Of a stretch of DNA of 64,000 nt, positions 1 through 7,407 are shown in pieces; the stretch's first letter is position 1; every line of letters starts with the position of its first letter. Below the pieces are notes generated by a model that saw only the letters and a program-made list of their open reading frames with translations, did not search any database and was not told the origin of the DNA. This DNA comes from Actinomycetota bacterium (GTDB taxonomy: Bacteria; Actinomycetota; Thermoleophilia; Solirubrobacterales; 70-9). The stretch covers positions 1 through 64,000 of the forward strand of contig JAFDWF010000185.1 in assembly GCA_018268575.1 (NCBI GenBank), read 5' to 3'. Made by a program: the position numbers and the translations under genes.

Positions 1-112
1 CTTCCTTCCCACCCCGCCTCGCGGCGACGCAGTTGGCTTCGGCTTGTGGTTGGTGCCATCTCCTTCACAGAGGACTTTCACCTCCGAGCGTCCTGGCATG
101 CCCGGCGTACAC
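1..112 (-). mobile_element. 5' end of a class C-type group II intron (partial)
   Basis: Read on the minus strand, the sequence starts GTGTACGCCGGGCATG. It continues with GGAGGTGAAAGTCCTC and then GAAGCCAACTGCG. This resembles the 5' end and domain I of bacterial class C group II introns such as the Oceanobacillus iheyensis intron. The proposed 5' splice site lies only a few bases beyond the stem of the rnpB terminator, which is where class C introns are known to insert. The ribozyme body and any maturase gene would lie left of the window. The match is from memory of the family, not an alignment. Confidence 0.6.
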
Positions 113-115
113 ATG

Positions 116-143
116 GGAAGGCCCCGCCGAGGCGGGGCCTTCC
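116..143 (-). terminator. terminator hairpin of rnpB
   Basis: A 12-bp GC-rich stem (arms about 116-127 and 132-143) with a 4-base loop lies directly behind the 3' end of the RNase P RNA. There is no clear T-run on the minus strand. The proposed group II intron begins immediately behind it. Confidence 0.7.
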
Positions 144-514
144 GACAACGAGCCTGTAAGCCGGATCCTGTCGCGAGCGGACATCTATCTCGCCGAGGCC
201 GGAGCCCCGGCGGGGCGCCGAAGCGCACCTGCGACCTACCTGGACCTCGCCGAGCCGGGTCTACGGTCCTGCTTGGCCTTGCACCGGGCGGGGTTTGCCT
301 GGCCGCCGTGTCACCACGACGCCGGTGCGCTCTTACCGCACCTTTTCACCTTTGCCTGTACGCGGCTCACGTGTGGCCGCGCCATCGGCCGTGTGTTTCT
401 GTGGCACTTTCCCGCGGCTTTCGCCGGGTGGGCGTTACCCACCGCCATGCCCTTTGGTGTCCGGACTTTCCTCGAGGCGGTTGTCTCCCCGCCCCGCGTC
501 CGCTCGGCTCGCCT
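144..514 (-). ncRNA. rnpB: RNase P RNA (bacterial type A)
   Basis: This is the catalytic RNA of RNase P, which trims the 5' leaders of pre-tRNAs. The conserved GAGGAAAGTCCGGAC block is near the 5' end (about 475-460, minus). GGTGCGGTAAGAGCGCACC lies in the middle and a GGATCCGGCTTACAGG-type block lies near the 3' end. The ends were set by helix P1 (GCGAGCC at 512-506 with GGCTCGT at 154-148) and helix P2 (GAGCGGAC with GTCCGCTC). The length of about 370 nt is normal. Long open frames across this stretch are artefacts of GC-rich RNA. Confidence 0.94.
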
Positions 515-674
515 TACGGATGTTAGGGCCAGATCGGCCCGCTGCAAACCAGCGCAATTCGGCGTCCTCGGTCGGGCGTCTTGCTCACGCAATTCCATTG
601 CGCTCGCTTCACCGCCCTCCCTGCGTCCACCGCCTTGCTTGGTTTTCGCGGGCTGCGCGACCTGCCGACCGGAG

Positions 675-1298
675 CTACACCTTGCGGAAGACGCCAACCA
701 CCTTGCCGAGCACCCTGGCCTCGGTCGTGATGATCGGGTCCATTTCGGCGTTCTCGGGCTGCAGCCTGATGTGGTCGGACTCGCGGAAGTAGCGCTTGAC
801 GGTCGCCTCCTCGCCGATCAGGGCGACGACGATTTCGCCGTCGGTCGCGTCGTCGGCCGGTCGCACGACGACGTAGTCGGCTTCGAGGATCCCGGCGTCC
901 TTCATCGATTCGCCGCGAACCTGGAGGATGTAGTCGCCGTCCGCCCCACCGATCACGTCGGGGACTTCGAGGTACTCCTCGATGTTCTCTTCCGCCAGGA
1001 TCGGCGCGCCGGCGGCAACCGAGCCGACCAGCGGGATTCCGTTGCTCGGCTTGACGGCGCTGACCGCCTGGCCGGCCTTCTCGAACAGCAACTCGATCGC
1101 CCGCGGCTTCGACGGGTCGCGTTTCAGCAGCCCGAGCTTCTCCAGGTTCGCCAGGTGCGCATGGACCGTCGAGGAGGAGTGAAGTCCGACCGCTTTGCCG
1201 ATCTCGCGCACCGTCGGCGGGTAACCGGTCTTGGCCGCGTACTTGCGGATGAAGTCGAAGATCTCCTTCTGCCGCTTGGTCAGGTCAAGGTCAACCAT
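675..1298 (-). CDS. lexA: LexA repressor, SOS regulator
   Basis: This 207-residue LexA represses DNA-damage genes and cleaves itself when activated by RecA filaments. An N-terminal winged helix (about residues 1-65) is followed by an S24 peptidase domain. The Ala96-Gly97 cleavage site is in the VAAG context, the catalytic Ser131 is in GESM, and Lys168 is in ATVKRY. The ATG at 1298 was chosen because the family begins here and GGAG stands about 8 bases upstream. The open frame extends further upstream, but across the SOS box and into the tRNA. A near-perfect SOS box 40 bp upstream implies autoregulation. Confidence 0.96.
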   Translation of the reverse strand: MVDLDLTKRQKEIFDFIRKYAAKTGYPPTVREIGKAVGLHSSSTVHAHLANLEKLGLLKRDPSKPRAIELLFEKAGQAVSAVKPSNGIPLVGSVAAGAPILAEENIEEYLEVPDVIGGADGDYILQVRGESMKDAGILEADYVVVRPADDATDGEIVVALIGEEATVKRYFRESDHIRLQPENAEMDPIITTEARVLGKVVGVFRKV

Positions 1299-1339
1299 CG
1301 TGGGCTCCGTTTTCCTCCATTTGCCGGATCTGGATACAG

Positions 1340-1355
1340 ACGAACACCTGTTCGT
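1340..1355. promoter_or_regulatory. SOS box (LexA operator)
   Basis: ACGAACACCTGTTCGT is a palindrome that fits the Gram-positive/actinobacterial LexA site (CGAAC-N4-GTTCG). It lies 42 bp upstream of the lexA start, so lexA is probably autoregulated. Confidence 0.9.
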
Positions 1356-1453
1356 AGAGTATCCCTTCCGCCGGACGCCCGCAAGAAACGGGCTCTTCAC
1401 CTCCGAGCGGCAAGATCCCTCGTACGCCGAATCCCTAGAATCCCCTGCCTCCG

Positions 1454-1539
<86 letters not shown>

Positions 1540-1551
1540 CTGGATTCCTGG

Positions 1552-1585
1552 CCCCGCAATCCCTTCTCTCATGCGGATTGCGGGG
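1552..1585. terminator. hairpin between tRNA-Leu/attL and integrase
   Basis: A perfect 11-bp stem (1552-1562 with 1575-1585, arms CCCCGCAATCC/GGATTGCGGGG) encloses a 12-base loop. It may terminate the integrase transcript from the right and tRNA transcription from the left. Neither side has a clear T-run. Confidence 0.5.
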
Positions 1586-1602
1586 TCCAGAGCCAAAAAT
1601 CC

Positions 1603-1621
1603 TTCCCACGGTTTTCCCACG
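1603..1621. repeat. integrase arm-type site pair at attL
   Basis: Two copies of TTCCCACG (1603-1610 and 1614-1621) lie 11 bp apart just inside attL. The same pair occurs just inside attR (44604-44622) and once inside the prophage (34822-34841). Position and spacing suggest arm-type sites for the integrase. This is an inference from sequence. Confidence 0.6.
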
Positions 1622-1628
1622 ACGTTGC

Positions 1629-2831
1629 CTAAACCGGGGCAGATTCGCGCTCGATCGCGGCATTCAGGGCATCGACCTCGAAGCCGGTCGGGATGAAGTG
1701 GTCGTAGATTTCCATCGTCTTGACGTTCTCCCAGCCTCCCCACTTCTGGACGCTGGCCGGCGCTTGCCCGTTCGACAGAGCCCACGAGGCGAAGGCGTGC
1801 CGGCAGTCGTGGAAGCTCAACTCGACGTAGTCGCGTAGCTCGTACTCGCCGTTGCGCTTCTTATATTTGCGAAGCTCGGTCGGCCTGATCCCCGCCGCAA
1901 CGACGGCCTCCTTGAAGCGTTCGTTGAGGGCGCTCGCGTTCAACTCCGAGCCATCGACCGGGTGCCCGAAGACAAGATCGCCCGGCTGGTTGAACTTCGT
2001 CGTCTTGAACCAGGCGTAGAGGGCGACCTTGACGATCTTCGGCATCGGCGTGATCCGGCCCTTCTTGCCCTTCGGCAGTTTCGTCTCGCCGCGCACATGC
2101 CCCTCGATCACCCTGATCCAGCCCGTCTCCCACTGAATCTCCGACCACTTCAGGGCGATGATTTCGGACTCGCGCAGACCGCAGCGGCAGGCGACCAGGA
2201 TGATCAGTTTCAGGAGACGGCCCATCGCCGTGTCGAGACAGGCATCGCGGACGGCGGTGATGTCCGTCCAGTTCATCACGTCGAGCTTTTCGTTCTTCGT
2301 GACTTCCGGCGCCTCGGTCAGGGCGACGACGTTTTCCGTGATCACGCGCTTCTTGACCGCGTAGTCGAGGATCGAATGAAAGACGCTCCGCCAGTTCTTC
2401 ACGGACTTGGGAGCCGCCGTCTTCAACTCCTTCCTCATCCAGCGCTCTACGTCGTCCTCCGTGATGTCGGCCAGGTAGCGGTCGCCGAACTCCGGCTCAA
2501 GATGGCACCGGATCGCAACGTCGATCGCCGTCATCGTCGTCGTCGCCCGCTTCTTTTCTTCCTTTTTGTAGGCGACGAATCGCGGACAGAAGTCCTTGAA
2601 AGTGATCTTCTCCGTCTTGACCGGCGCCTCGTAGGTCTGCTGGTGCTTGGCGAGCTTTTCGAGCGCTTCGGATTCGGTGATCCCGTGCTTGGGATCAACG
2701 TCCTTGCGGACGCCGAGCGGGACGTACTTGGGCTCGCTGCCGTTGATCCTGAAACGGCCTTCCCAGTTGCGTCCCTTCGGACGCACCGAGCCGGTCTTGT
2801 GAGGGCGCGGAGCTTTACGCTTCGAGGGCAT
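1629..2831 (-). CDS. int: phage tyrosine integrase
   Basis: This 400-residue tyrosine recombinase inserts and excises the prophage at tRNA-Leu. An N-terminal arm-binding region is followed by a SAM-like core-binding domain (about 75-165) and a catalytic domain. The catalytic residues are Arg220 (CGLRESE), His341 and Arg344 (HDCRH), and the nucleophile Tyr376 (MEIYDHF). The usual second His is replaced by Trp in WGGW, as in many phage integrases. The ATG at 2831 has GGAGG 9 bases upstream. A longer frame to 3071 would overlap the excisionase gene and looks non-coding. The gene reads toward attL. Confidence 0.95.
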   Translation of the reverse strand: MPSKRKAPRPHKTGSVRPKGRNWEGRFRINGSEPKYVPLGVRKDVDPKHGITESEALEKLAKHQQTYEAPVKTEKITFKDFCPRFVAYKKEEKKRATTTMTAIDVAIRCHLEPEFGDRYLADITEDDVERWMRKELKTAAPKSVKNWRSVFHSILDYAVKKRVITENVVALTEAPEVTKNEKLDVMNWTDITAVRDACLDTAMGRLLKLIILVACRCGLRESEIIALKWSEIQWETGWIRVIEGHVRGETKLPKGKKGRITPMPKIVKVALYAWFKTTKFNQPGDLVFGHPVDGSELNASALNERFKEAVVAAGIRPTELRKYKKRNGEYELRDYVELSFHDCRHAFASWALSNGQAPASVQKWGGWENVKTMEIYDHFIPTGFEVDALNAAIERESAPV

Positions 2832-2929
2832 CGGAATCAACCTCCGGTGAAGTCCCCTGCGTCGGTCTAGTCCACTGGCGCAGGGGGCGTTTTCAAATTT
2901 CCGATGTCCATCATAGCGTCGGCTTGGCG

Positions 2930-3292
2930 CTACTCCTCGATTTGTCGAGCGACCCAGTCCGCCGCATCCTCTCGGCGGATCAGGATTTCGCGTCCCTTGC
3001 GGGCGTGCTTGAGGTACCTCCTGTCGGATTTCGGGAGCCTGCACAACTCCCTGACGTACTTCGCGGAGCAACCCAGGATCGGCGCCACCTCCGCAGTCGT
3101 GAGCACGTCTTCGTGGTGATCGGACTTCGGCGCAGCGACGCCTAGTTGACGACGTGCGTCCTCGGCCTGCTCATCTGTGAGTTGGAGGACAAGGTCCCCG
3201 ATTGTCAAAGGAACGGCATCCGACTCACGCTCCCACTCCCCGTATCCAGCCGACCTCTTCCAGACCTGTTGCGACGGTGTCGGGCGCTTCAC
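2930..3292 (-). CDS. excisionase-like HTH protein
   Basis: This 120-residue protein has a C-terminal MerR/excisionase-type helix-turn-helix (about 63-115). It reads LTTAEVAPILGCSAKYVREL, then a basic wing ending in an EDAADWVARQ-like helix. Such proteins bind and bend att DNA and steer the integrase toward excision. It lies directly upstream of int. The GTG start at 3292 overlaps the preceding gene by 68 bp and has no good ribosome site. A start further in, near residue 28, is possible. The HTH call is firm and the excisionase role is inferred from position. Confidence 0.75.
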   Translation of the reverse strand: MKRPTPSQQVWKRSAGYGEWERESDAVPLTIGDLVLQLTDEQAEDARRQLGVAAPKSDHHEDVLTTAEVAPILGCSAKYVRELCRLPKSDRRYLKHARKGREILIRREDAADWVARQIEE

Positions 3293-3512
3293 CCAACCAG
3301 TCCGTCCACGCCTTCCAATGCTGTTCGAGTTCGGAGTCGATCGCCCCGGTGACGAGTTTGGTGTCCTTCGCGTCCGGCTGACCTTTGATGCGGTCGAGCA
3401 GACCGCTGTCGGTCCACTCCTCCAACGCCTTTCCGACCTCGCGCCCTCTGTTGAGCCAGGAGTTGAACTCGTCCCAGTTGTCCACTACATGCTCCTCTAG
3501 GTCGGGGGACAT
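3225..3512 (-). CDS. small acidic phage protein, unknown
   Basis: This 95-residue, Trp- and Asp/Glu-rich soluble protein has no motif I recognise. It overlaps the excisionase-like gene at its 3' end and is probably co-transcribed with it and int. It starts at ATG 3512 with GGGG a few bases upstream. It could be an excision accessory factor or an unrelated small phage protein. Confidence 0.5.
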   Translation of the reverse strand: MSPDLEEHVVDNWDEFNSWLNRGREVGKALEEWTDSGLLDRIKGQPDAKDTKLVTGAIDSELEQHWKAWTDWLGEAPDTVATGLEEVGWIRGVGA

Positions 3513-3858
3513 ATCCCCGGTCGAACGCCTATTCAGCGAGCCGGCGACTCATAAGCGCCCCAAACGCAAGGAGTAATCGCCGACTCGCAAACCGAATTTA
3601 GCAGCCCACAATTCCCCGTCAAGCAATAAGTGCCCAGACTTCTGGCAGTGTTGTTTCGGTCTTCGGGTTTCCGTAAATCTGATGGAAATCCGATGGCGCT
3701 CGCGGTGTTAATTCGCGGCTCGTTTGAGCCCGCTAGGAGGGCGCCTCGCGCCGTAAGATCGTTTCCGAGGGGTAATACACCGGGGCACCCGAATAAACGC
3801 AGGCAAGAAAAAGGGCCGCGCATGGCGGCCCTTCCGAAAGATAAATTTTTGTCCCGAG
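3513..3858. other. intergenic region with one terminator
   Basis: No convincing gene was seen in this lower-GC stretch. It separates the integration module from the regulator at 3859-4242. It carries the terminator at 3811-3833 and, presumably, the unidentified promoter of the integration genes. Confidence 0.6.
3811..3833 (-). terminator. intrinsic terminator behind the 3859-4242 gene
   Basis: A 9-bp perfect stem (AAGGGCCGC/GCGGCCCTT) with a 5-base loop is followed on the minus strand by TTTTTCTT. It lies 26 bp behind the stop of the 127-residue regulator. Confidence 0.85.
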
Positions 3859-4242
3859 CTACGCGGCCATGTACTTCGGGCCGTCCTTCTTGATGACGGG
3901 TTTGGCCTCGGCGAGCAGGACTTTGGTGATCGCGTGTACCTGGGACGGCGCTGCGCCGATCTTCTTGGCGACCTGGGACGCCGTGATGCCAGGCTCGGCC
4001 TTGATCGCCTCGATGACTTCCCCTTGACGCTGCCCTTTGCGGGCGATCCGCCGGCGTCCTCCGCTTTTACGTTTGGTCGGCGCGGTAGCGGAGGCGGCTT
4101 TGGCTTTGCGCCGTCCGCGCGGTTTGCTCCCGTCGCTGCCACCAAGCTCGGAGAGAGCCTTGGTCAGGCGCTCGCGCTCTTCATCAAGCTTGTCCATCTC
4201 TGCCTGAATCGAGTTGCGCAGGAAATCGAAGTTCGCGGCCAC
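3859..4242 (-). CDS. small basic winged-HTH DNA-binding protein
   Basis: In this 127-residue protein an N-terminal coiled coil (about 1-35) leads to a Lys/Arg-rich linker (about 40-70). A compact HTH domain follows (about 72-127, with GITASQVAKKIGAAPSQVHAI). The layout resembles small nucleoid-associated or regulatory proteins of actinobacteria and their phages. It has its own candidate promoter with palindromic sites (4279-4350) and its own terminator. That makes it a plausible autoregulated phage switch protein. No close named homologue was recognised. Confidence 0.7.
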   Translation of the reverse strand: MAANFDFLRNSIQAEMDKLDEERERLTKALSELGGSDGSKPRGRRKAKAASATAPTKRKSGGRRRIARKGQRQGEVIEAIKAEPGITASQVAKKIGAAPSQVHAITKVLLAEAKPVIKKDGPKYMAA

Positions 4243-4278
4243 TGCCGTCCTCCCTGTTCAGATGACTGGATAGTGAGG

Positions 4279-4350
4279 CTTATACCACTACACGGTGAAG
4301 ACGTGTCAACCAACTGTCAGTTGATGTCTACCGTGCTTGTCAGTTGACCA
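4279..4350 (-). promoter_or_regulatory. promoter and operator-like repeats of the 3859-4242 gene
   Basis: On the minus strand TTGACA (4309-4304) and TATAAG (4284-4279) are 19 bp apart, a little wide. A perfect palindrome CAACTGTCAGTTG (4311-4323) abuts the -35 box. A further TGTCAGTTGAC lies at 4340-4350. The repeated TGTCAGTTGA half-sites suggest an operator. Confidence 0.6.
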
Positions 4351-5137
4351 GAGCGTCACGGACCTTCTCAAGGCCGGCGGCCTCGATCTGTCGCACCCGC
4401 TCTCTTGTGAGGCCGAGCCTTTCACCGATCTCGCGCAGGGTCATCGGCTCCGCACCTGTCAGTCCGAGTCGGAGGTCAAGTACCTCCCACTGACGATCGG
4501 TGACCATGCGCCTGAGCTTCCCGGTCTGGTCGGAGTACGCGGCGAGCACCGCATCGAAGGCATCCTCGCCCTGTTCGTCGGGGATGATTTCCGCGATCGT
4601 GGCGTCTCCGTCGTTGAAGACAGGCTTGTCGAGCGGCACCGTGTACTGATGCGCCTTGCGGATGAGTTCGATCGCCTCCACGGGTATCTTCGTGTTTCGA
4701 GCAAGGTCATCGAGCGCGAGGTCTTCTCCCTCGGCGACGGCCCGCGCTTCCTCCTTTTCGAGCCTGCGCTTCCGCTCCATCTGGTGGACGGGGATTCGGA
4801 CGGTCCGGCTGCGGTCATAGATGCCGCGCTGGACGGCCTGCACGATCCAGGCATGGGCGTAGGTGGTGAACCTGTACCCGAGCGACGGGTCGAAGAGTTC
4901 GGCGGCACGAATCAGGCCGAACATCCCCTCCTGCACGAGGTCTTCATAGGGAAGCTCCGTGATGGGCTCGAACCTCCGGGCGATCCAAAAGACGTAGCGG
5001 ACGTTGGCTTCCACGAGTTCGTTTCGGGCCTTGACCTCGCCCGCGTGTGAGCGCACAGCAAGCGCCCGCTCCCGCTCCACGGTGAGGAGGGGTCTGTCGG
5101 TGGCGCTTCGGTAAACGATGTCGCACGGATCGCTCAT
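4340..5137 (-). CDS. phage-borne sigma-70 family factor
   Basis: This 265-residue factor would redirect host RNA polymerase. Region 2 lies at about 38-106 (LVQEGMFGLIRAAELFDP, then RFTTYAHAWIVQAVQRGI). Region 3 is at about 110-175. Region 4 is at about 208-263 with a clear HTH (MTLREIGERLGLTRERVRQIE). Region 1.1 is absent, as in group 2-4 factors. It most resembles group 2/3 sigma factors rather than short ECF types. It starts at ATG 5137. It precedes the small regulator and could drive phage late or early promoters. Its promoter specificity is unknown. Confidence 0.93.
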   Translation of the reverse strand: MSDPCDIVYRSATDRPLLTVERERALAVRSHAGEVKARNELVEANVRYVFWIARRFEPITELPYEDLVQEGMFGLIRAAELFDPSLGYRFTTYAHAWIVQAVQRGIYDRSRTVRIPVHQMERKRRLEKEEARAVAEGEDLALDDLARNTKIPVEAIELIRKAHQYTVPLDKPVFNDGDATIAEIIPDEQGEDAFDAVLAAYSDQTGKLRRMVTDRQWEVLDLRLGLTGAEPMTLREIGERLGLTRERVRQIEAAGLEKVRDALVN

Positions 5138-5187
5138 ACCTATTAGGAGAGCGATGCGGGCAAAAAGAAAGCCCGCTCGATGCAGGG

Positions 5188-5709
5188 CTACTGGTCAAAG
5201 GAACGTCGTCCGTAGAAGCCGCGCTTGGCTTTGCGATTCTCGTCGGTGCGTTTGTAGAGTTTGCGGCCGCCGTTCGGATAGGCGCGCCAGTACATGCCGC
5301 TGACGTAGGCCGGATCGATCTCGCCGGTCGTCGAGTAAATCTCTCCCGATTTCCGGTAGGCGATCTGATCCTCGGTCAGCCAGTTCGCCTCCTCGTGCGG
5401 CGCCAGCGAGTAGATGTCCCTCGTGTCGTCCCTGTCTCTTTTGACGTTCAGGCGTTCCAACTCAACGAGGTTGGCAACCTCGCGGATGATGTCCATCGGC
5501 TTCCCGAGACGACGCAGTTCGTAGAGCGACGCCCGCTTGTGCTCTTCCAGGTAGAGCGTGATCTTCTTGCCCAGGTCGCTCAACGACTCCGCCCCCTTGC
5601 GGTCGCGCATCAGCCATCCGGTCGCAAACGCCTCAAGCTCTGCGGGCGTGTAGTCCGTCCGCTTCACGTCGAATTCGTCCGGGTCACGGGGTTCGGCCGC
5701 GTACCTCAA
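5188..5709 (-). CDS. phage protein, unknown (173 aa)
   Basis: Soluble charged protein. The chosen start is TTG at 5709, which overlaps the stop of the upstream gene as TTGA, with AAGGCGG upstream. The frame continues further upstream only as a shadow of two other genes. A middle part rich in Leu/Glu/Arg (SLYELRRLGKPMDIIREVANL) looks like a winged-helix or helical bundle. The C-terminal quarter is rich in Tyr, Gly and Lys/Arg. I recognise no family. A DNA-binding role is possible. It is translationally coupled to the lysozyme-like gene. Confidence 0.6.
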   Translation of the reverse strand: MRYAAEPRDPDEFDVKRTDYTPAELEAFATGWLMRDRKGAESLSDLGKKITLYLEEHKRASLYELRRLGKPMDIIREVANLVELERLNVKRDRDDTRDIYSLAPHEEANWLTEDQIAYRKSGEIYSTTGEIDPAYVSGMYWRAYPNGGRKLYKRTDENRKAKRGFYGRRSFDQ

Positions 5710-5897
5710 CTGACCGCCTTCAGCGAGTAGACGCGGTGCGGCTGTTCGATCTTGATCCGGTGGCGCCTGGCGTAGAACTTCGCCTTCCAGCATTTGAAGA
5801 TGCCGGTCCAGCCGGGCTCGGTGCGGAAGGTGGAACCGTCGCGTTCTATCTCCAACCAGACGACGCCCTTGTATTCCAACAGGTGCGCGGTCCTCAA
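5706..5897 (-). CDS. small phage protein, unknown (63 aa)
   Basis: Basic, aromatic-rich 63-residue protein. It starts at TTG 5897, overlapping the stop of the lysozyme-like gene as TTGA. Its own stop overlaps the TTG of the next gene in the same way. No family was recognised. Tight coupling at both ends supports it as real. Confidence 0.6.
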   Translation of the reverse strand: MRTAHLLEYKGVVWLEIERDGSTFRTEPGWTGIFKCWKAKFYARRHRIKIEQPHRVYSLKAVS

Positions 5898-6523
5898 GAG
5901 AAGAACCCCTTGTCAAGTAGGGACTCATCCAGGTTGCGACCGTGCGCCGTGTCGGTGAACTGCGTCGCGTCGGCGACCGTGTCCGTGAGGAAGCCGCAGC
6001 TATGCGGCCCACACAAGTGGGGCGTGAACGTGTAATGCGCGGTCCAGACACGGACCTCCTCGCGCTTGATCCCCGCCGCCTTCAGCGCGGCGAGCACGGA
6101 GGGCATCACCGACGCGGAGGCGTAGACGACCGGGCGCTTGACCCCGCGCTTCTGCTGGCGACGGACCCAGTCGGGCGCCTGATCGGGAGTAGCGTCCCCG
6201 CTCTCGATGTCGAGCGCGTCGGCGTCCTCGGAGGCGTTGACGGCGATCGACAGGCGCCGCGCCCTCGGGAACTTCTTCTTCAATTCCTTGAAGGTGGGCC
6301 AGCTACCGCCGACGTAGCCCGCTGCTGCGGGTGCATCGGAGGGAATCTGGGAGAGATCGACCGAGTCGTACATCCGCGTCGGCTCTGATCGCCGGCTGAC
6401 CTTGCGGATCAGCGAACGCAGATAGCGGACGGCTCTTCGGTCCTTCTTGTACTTGGCTAGATGTTCGTCGCGGTCATGCTCTCTACGGAGAAGCTTGTGA
6501 CGTAGTTTGTTGAGGATTGACAT
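5894..6523 (-). CDS. GH25-like lysozyme-fold protein, candidate endolysin
   Basis: In this 209-residue protein a basic N-terminal segment (about 1-48) precedes a glycoside-hydrolase-like barrel of the type common in actinobacteria and their phages. It shows MYDSVDLSQIP, then AAGYVGG, then LSIAVNASEDADALDIESGD, then QAPDWVRRQ, then VYASASVMPSVLAALKAAGI. A Cys-bearing HLCGPHSCGF segment and an ATQF...NLDESLLD end follow. Acidic residues in DIESGD are at the place expected for catalysis. It is the best endolysin candidate, but it lacks a signal peptide and recognisable wall-binding repeats. Confidence 0.65.
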   Translation of the reverse strand: MSILNKLRHKLLRREHDRDEHLAKYKKDRRAVRYLRSLIRKVSRRSEPTRMYDSVDLSQIPSDAPAAAGYVGGSWPTFKELKKKFPRARRLSIAVNASEDADALDIESGDATPDQAPDWVRRQQKRGVKRPVVYASASVMPSVLAALKAAGIKREEVRVWTAHYTFTPHLCGPHSCGFLTDTVADATQFTDTAHGRNLDESLLDKGFFS

Positions 6524-6530
6524 TCATGTG

Positions 6531-6713
6531 TTATTTGTCCTGTAGAGGTTCTTCGCGCTGGACCGGCGCTGACTCGCTCCCGTGTCGTACGGCACAGTTC
6601 AAGGTCGCTTCGTAGACCTGATCCCTGGTGTAGGCGCTGTCGTAGAGGACGAGCATCCCGCCCTCGGTGTAGAAGATGAGAATCTGTGGAAGTACGGGTG
6701 CGGGGTCTGACAT
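6531..6713 (-). CDS. small phage protein, unknown (60 aa)
   Basis: A 60-residue protein that starts at ATG 6713 directly behind GGAGAG. The frame extends upstream but without a better start. It ends 8 bp before the lysozyme-like gene and probably belongs to its operon. No domain was recognised. Confidence 0.5.
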   Translation of the reverse strand: MSDPAPVLPQILIFYTEGGMLVLYDSAYTRDQVYEATLNCAVRHGSESAPVQREEPLQDK

Positions 6714-6903
6714 CTCTCCAATTACGGACCGGAGAGAGGCCGATTGATGTAGAAGCCACCGACTCCAAATCGGTGTCAAGCAAGATTTAGGTTCCCTGCA
6801 AATCGCACACTTCAGTTCGGATAGCCCGTGCCTGACGAACGGTTTCCGAAATGGGGCCGTGAGACAATAGGTGTGTCAGTCACTCTCACGAAAGGACATG
6901 GCG

Positions 6904-7110
6904 ATGGTCATCCATCAAGCACAGATCACCTACAGCGACGGAAAAACGGGCCGCTTCTTCTCCACCGATGGGACGTGGTTCTACGAGCATCAGCTACCGG
7001 AGAAGAACGCCCGCACGCTGCCCTTCAGATACGAACGGGCTTGGCTCAAGTCGGTGGCGACCGGCTTGGAAGCCATCTCGGCAATCGAGTTCACCGAAAC
7101 GGAGGCGTAG
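6904..7110 (+). CDS. small phage protein, unknown (68 aa)
   Basis: A 68-residue protein rich in aromatic and charged residues (ITYSDGKTGRFFSTDGTWFY). ATG 6904 was chosen because AAAGGA stands 7 bases upstream. ATG 6898 is too close to that site. It is followed directly by the next gene. It is divergent from the lysozyme operon. Confidence 0.65.
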   Translation: MVIHQAQITYSDGKTGRFFSTDGTWFYEHQLPEKNARTLPFRYERAWLKSVATGLEAISAIEFTETEA

Positions 7111-7407
7111 ATGGCGACCGTGACGATGTACCGCGATAACAAGATCGACCGGGCCGAGCGACTTGACCCGCACGAGCTAGCCGAAGCCTTCGTATCGACC
7201 CTGAAAGGCGAAATCCATCCCGGCTACGAGCCCAGCGGGCGCATCAGCGTCGAGTTCGAGTACCGCTGGTGGCTGAGCGACACGGAGATCGGTCACGGCT
7301 GGACGTGGAAGGACGAGGACTGGCCGGCCCTCTGGGGCGCCCTGCGCGACTACATGAACTCCGACGAGGCGGTGAGCGCGGCCGTGATCGACGGGCTCAA
7401 GTCTTAG
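7111..7407 (+). CDS. small acidic phage protein, unknown (98 aa)
   Basis: The ATG follows the stop of the upstream gene without a gap, with GGAGG 6 bases ahead, so the pair is translationally coupled. The protein is acidic and Trp-rich (YRWWLSD, then GWTWKDEDWPALW). It converges with the giant ejection gene, and the two stop codons overlap by 4 bp (TTAG at 7404-7407). No family was recognised. Confidence 0.65.
   Translation: MATVTMYRDNKIDRAERLDPHELAEAFVSTLKGEIHPGYEPSGRISVEFEYRWWLSDTEIGHGWTWKDEDWPALWGALRDYMNSDEAVSAAVIDGLKS

Noticed and set aside
6735..6805. tRNA-Trp(CCA)-like anticodon arm (ACCGA-CTCCAAA-TCGGT)
   Set aside because: No fitting acceptor stem, D-stem or T-loop could be built on either strand.
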